Origin: Veillonella sp. AM51-8BH | Lineage (GTDB): Bacteria > Bacillota > Negativicutes > Veillonellales > Veillonellaceae | Length of the DNA stretch: 7,578 nt | Assembly: GCF_003463825.1 (NCBI RefSeq) | Contig: NZ_QSDY01000077.1 | Location: forward strand, 1-7,578 | Reading direction: 5' to 3' | In this document: positions 5,903 through 7,578 of the stretch, in pieces | How positions within the stretch are numbered: the stretch's first letter is position 1 | How the letters are laid out: each line of letters starts with the position of its first letter | Translations under genes and position numbers: made by a program | Notes under the pieces: model-generated | Seen by the model: the letters and a program-made list of their open reading frames with translations, nothing else | Told to the model about the DNA's origin: nothing | Database searches by the model: none

Positions 5903-6718
5903 CTATTTCACAGACCATGATACCCACGCCACTTTATCAACTGTTTTATTATGGATTTCTCCATTAATGGCTAATGGTTCAATGAGATTTCTAATTTCTA
6001 CTTTCATATCTTCTATATCGCCCCATGTATTATTATGAAGTCGCATAGCAAAGTAATTAACAGCTTTATCAAGGCTCATAACCTCTGTTTCAGGAACTGT
6101 CTTATAGGTTACTTTTACATTATGCCCTATTTCATGAATAACATCTAAACATGCTTTCATCTTACCATCCCAAGGAAATGAATCGCGACCAAAGAAATGT
6201 TCAGATAACATATCCACCGTTTCATCGCTGCGTTCACTAAAAGCGATCCACAAGCATTTGTCCTTACTTGATTCATGCATGGCACGAATGTTTTCTACAT
6301 CAAACATGATAGGGCAAAAAATACTATATGTTAAATCAAAGGTTTTATCCCATTTTAGTTCACGGCGAGTTTCATCAGACCACGGTGCAATATACAAGCT
6401 AAGATCTAGACCTTCTACCTCTGCTAATTGTTTAGCACCACGAATCATACCATCAGATAAATCTATACCGGTTGCCTTATGGCCTTCACGAGCCAATCCT
6501 AATGCATAGTCACATACACCACAGCCAATATCAAGGGTACAACCGCCTTTAGGGGGCAAAAGATTTTCATCCTTCAAGAAGGATAAAAACTCTGTAACCT
6601 GCGCCTTACGATCGTCCCGATTGTGCATTTCTACAAAGTAATTAGATCGATTATTCCACGCATCTTGCTCATTACGCCAAGTTTCGTCGACGGTGAGTTC
6701 TTGTATTCTATTTGTCAT
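5903..6718 (-). CDS. Class I SAM-dependent methyltransferase
   Basis: Predicted methyltransferase of 271 residues; the substrate is unknown. Motif I is TLDIGCGVCDYALGLA (61-76), the SAM-binding glycine loop, and GIDLSDGMI (84-92) contains the acidic residue after strand 2. KTFDLTYSIFCPIMFD (125-140) occupies the place of the strand-4 motif. The N-terminal 1-55 region (WRNEQDAWNNRSNYFVEMHNR) is helical and polar, as in small-molecule methyltransferases that cover the substrate with a lid. No membrane segment or RNA-binding domain is visible. The ATG at 6718 follows GAGGAG five bases upstream. It is the first gene of a two-gene unit with the YgbA-type gene 9 bases downstream, suggesting a role linked to nitrosative stress. 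A 13-bp RNA hairpin ends just before its ribosome binding site and may control translation or mRNA stability. Confidence 0.9.
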   Translation of the reverse strand: MTNRIQELTVDETWRNEQDAWNNRSNYFVEMHNRDDRKAQVTEFLSFLKDENLLPPKGGCTLDIGCGVCDYALGLAREGHKATGIDLSDGMIRGAKQLAEVEGLDLSLYIAPWSDETRRELKWDKTFDLTYSIFCPIMFDVENIRAMHESSKDKCLWIAFSERSDETVDMLSEHFFGRDSFPWDGKMKACLDVIHEIGHNVKVTYKTVPETEVMSLDKAVNYFAMRLHNNTWGDIEDMKVEIRNLIEPLAINGEIHNKTVDKVAWVSWSVK

Positions 6719-6729
6719 TCTATCTCCTC

Positions 6730-6762
6730 TGTATCACTACATCAAAACTATGCAATGATACA
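6730..6762 (-). promoter_or_regulatory. RNA hairpin in the methyltransferase leader
   Basis: In minus-strand RNA, UGUAUCAUUGCAU (6762-6750) pairs over all 13 positions with AUGUAGUGAUACA (6742-6730), using two G-U wobbles, around the loop AGUUUUG. One further U-G pair is possible at the base. On the plus strand the two wobbles would be A-C mismatches, so the fold favours the mRNA sense. GAGGAG starts directly after the stem. There is no U tract, so it is not a terminator; control of ribosome access or RNA stability is more likely. Confidence 0.6.
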
Positions 6763-7054
6763 ATTTAGTACTTTATTAATCTTAATTAGATAATCTATAT
6801 GTTATTCATCACGTCCTATATGCCTAGTGTTCCAGCTAAGATGTTCAGATTTTCATAAGGACAATCTTATTGTACATCATTCTCAAAATAAAATGTGTTA
6901 CTCAAATCACATTTACACGTTATTTCAATACTATCAAATATAAAATTCTATATAGAGCTTTTAGCTGTACCACACCCCCTATGCATGTATTTCCATTCGT
7001 TTCTCTCCTATTACTAGATTTAATATAGCTGTTTCATATATTATTTATATTTAT

Positions 7055-7073
7055 TATAATAAAGAAAAGGAGG
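7055..7073 (+). promoter_or_regulatory. TATAAT box and AAAGGAGG ribosome binding site of the PH-like gene
   Basis: A perfect TATAAT (7055-7060) lies only five bases before AAAGGAGG (7066-7073). No good -35 box is present 16-18 bases upstream. If used, transcription would start near 7067, at the ribosome binding site itself. The ribosome binding site, 10 bases from the ATG at 7084, is convincing; the promoter is less so. Confidence 0.4.
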
Positions 7074-7083
7074 CTTTGAAAGT

Positions 7084-7503
7084 ATGGGAAAATATATGAT
7101 AATCCTTATGTTTCTATTGATTGCTATTACTGTAGTTTTTGCTACTTATAACTTATCTATCATTAGATCTATGCCTCCGGAAGAACGTTATAAACTTCTT
7201 TACTTTAAGGATGATCAAGTCTCTATAGGCATTGGCTTAATTAAAAAAAACTTTAAAATAAGCGATATTCGTGAAGTACGTTTTTCTAAAGGAAAACAAT
7301 TCCGTAGTATGGGCAGCTGGGCCGGCAGAATGCAAATTTGCAAACTAAATGGTAAAACAAGTCGTTGGATAGAATTTGATGGTACTGTCTATTACAAAAA
7401 GATGGTATATATAACTAATGAAGAAATCATTGATAAAGCAATAGACTTACTGATGAATGAATTTCAAGCTCGAGGAATTCGTTGTACGAAAATAAAATTA
7501 TGA
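7084..7503 (+). CDS. Single-pass membrane protein with PH-like domain, function unknown
   Basis: A 139-residue protein with a hydrophobic N-terminal helix (about 5-22) and no cleavage motif, so it is probably anchored in the cytoplasmic membrane. Residues about 45-128 look like a small bacterial PH-type fold: alternating strands (QVSIGIGLIKKNFKISDI, then IREVRFSK and GRMQICKLN), a central GSWAGRM turn, and a closing amphipathic helix (NEEIIDKAIDLLMNEF). The fold is inferred from strand pattern, not from a sequence match that I can name, and no catalytic motif is seen. The ATG at 7084 has AAAGGAGG upstream. It stands alone, with an intergenic region before it and a terminator after it. Other explanations include a membrane-stress or transport accessory protein. 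Confidence 0.78.
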   Translation: MGKYMIILMFLLIAITVVFATYNLSIIRSMPPEERYKLLYFKDDQVSIGIGLIKKNFKISDIREVRFSKGKQFRSMGSWAGRMQICKLNGKTSRWIEFDGTVYYKKMVYITNEEIIDKAIDLLMNEFQARGIRCTKIKL

Positions 7504-7532
7504 AAATAGAGTTCTTTATTATTCTACAAATA

Positions 7533-7572
7533 AAAAGCTGTATCAATATTTATTTCTATTGGTACAGCTTTT
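7533..7572 (+). terminator. Intrinsic terminator after the PH-like gene
   Basis: A 16-bp stem pairs AAAAGCUGUAUCAAUA (7533-7548) with UAUUGGUACAGCUUUU (7557-7572) around an 8-base loop, including one U-G wobble. It lies 29 bases after the stop codon. The U tract forms part of the stem. On the minus strand a five-U tract follows the stem with one mismatch, so it may also stop a convergent gene beyond the window. Confidence 0.85.
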
Positions 7573-7578
7573 CATAAA

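Larger units (their letters stand above)
6719..7083. other. Divergent intergenic region, 365 bases, no gene
   Basis: Very AT-rich spacer between the methyltransferase (minus) and the PH-like protein (plus). It holds the methyltransferase leader hairpin at 6730-6762, a small inverted repeat (AAATGTG 6891-6897, CACATTT 6908-6914), and a -10-like box next to the ribosome binding site of the plus gene. I see no tRNA, conserved riboswitch core or credible small ORF with a ribosome binding site. No methyltransferase promoter stands out. Confidence 0.6.

Noticed and set aside
6891..6914. AAATGTG / CACATTT inverted repeat in the 6719-7083 spacer
   Set aside because: It is short, AT-rich, not next to a promoter or start codon, and likely to occur by chance.
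6719..7083. FNR- or NsrR-type binding site before the methyltransferase-YgbA operon
   Set aside because: I looked for TTGAT-4-ATCAA and similar palindromes because of the YgbA-type gene and found no convincing match.

Overview
The window looks chromosomal, from a low-GC anaerobe of the Firmicutes. The best guess is Veillonella or a close relative in the Negativicutes. This rests on AT-rich DNA with strong AGGAGG ribosome binding sites, the ilvB-ilvN pair, and the style of the glutaredoxin-like and YgbA-type proteins. The genus is inferred from overall resemblance, not from a marker gene. I see no rRNA, tRNA, CRISPR array, insertion sequence or phage gene. The first 77 bases are AT-rich and hold nothing I can call.

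Layout, left to right. (1) A minus-strand block covers 78-5041. Read in its own direction it runs: ilvB (acetolactate synthase large subunit), ilvN (small subunit), a promoter, a terminator-like hairpin, a beta-carbonic anhydrase, an unrecognised 154-residue protein, a second promoter, a membrane-anchored metallophosphoesterase, and a terminator. (2) A divergent plus-strand gene at 5235-5513 encodes a 92-residue glutaredoxin-like protein with a CPYC active site. (3) A minus-strand pair at 5564-6718 encodes a class I SAM-dependent methyltransferase followed by a cysteine-rich YgbA/'nitrous oxide-stimulated promoter' family protein. This pair converges on the glutaredoxin gene and shares a bidirectional terminator with it. 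(4) A 365-base intergenic stretch is followed by a plus-strand single-pass membrane protein with a PH-like domain (7084-7503) and its terminator.

How the genes work together. IlvB and IlvN form acetohydroxyacid synthase, the first common enzyme of branched-chain amino acid synthesis. Their genes are nearly contiguous and probably translationally coupled. Carbonic anhydrase supplies or consumes bicarbonate for carboxylation reactions, and it appears to have its own promoter. The YgbA-type gene suggests a response to nitric oxide or nitrosative stress, and its coupling to a methyltransferase may give that enzyme a role in the same response. The nearby glutaredoxin-like gene fits a thiol-redox theme, but it is a separate transcription unit.

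The proteins are mostly familiar; the less ordinary signals lie between genes. A complete terminator-like hairpin sits between the carbonic anhydrase promoter and its ribosome binding site. Inverted repeats that could form alternative pairings lie just upstream of that promoter. A 13-bp leader hairpin before the methyltransferase pairs fully only in the mRNA sense. Palindromes overlie two promoters. I found no clear evidence of a wholly new multi-gene system. The methyltransferase-YgbA pair with its structured leader is the best candidate for follow-up.
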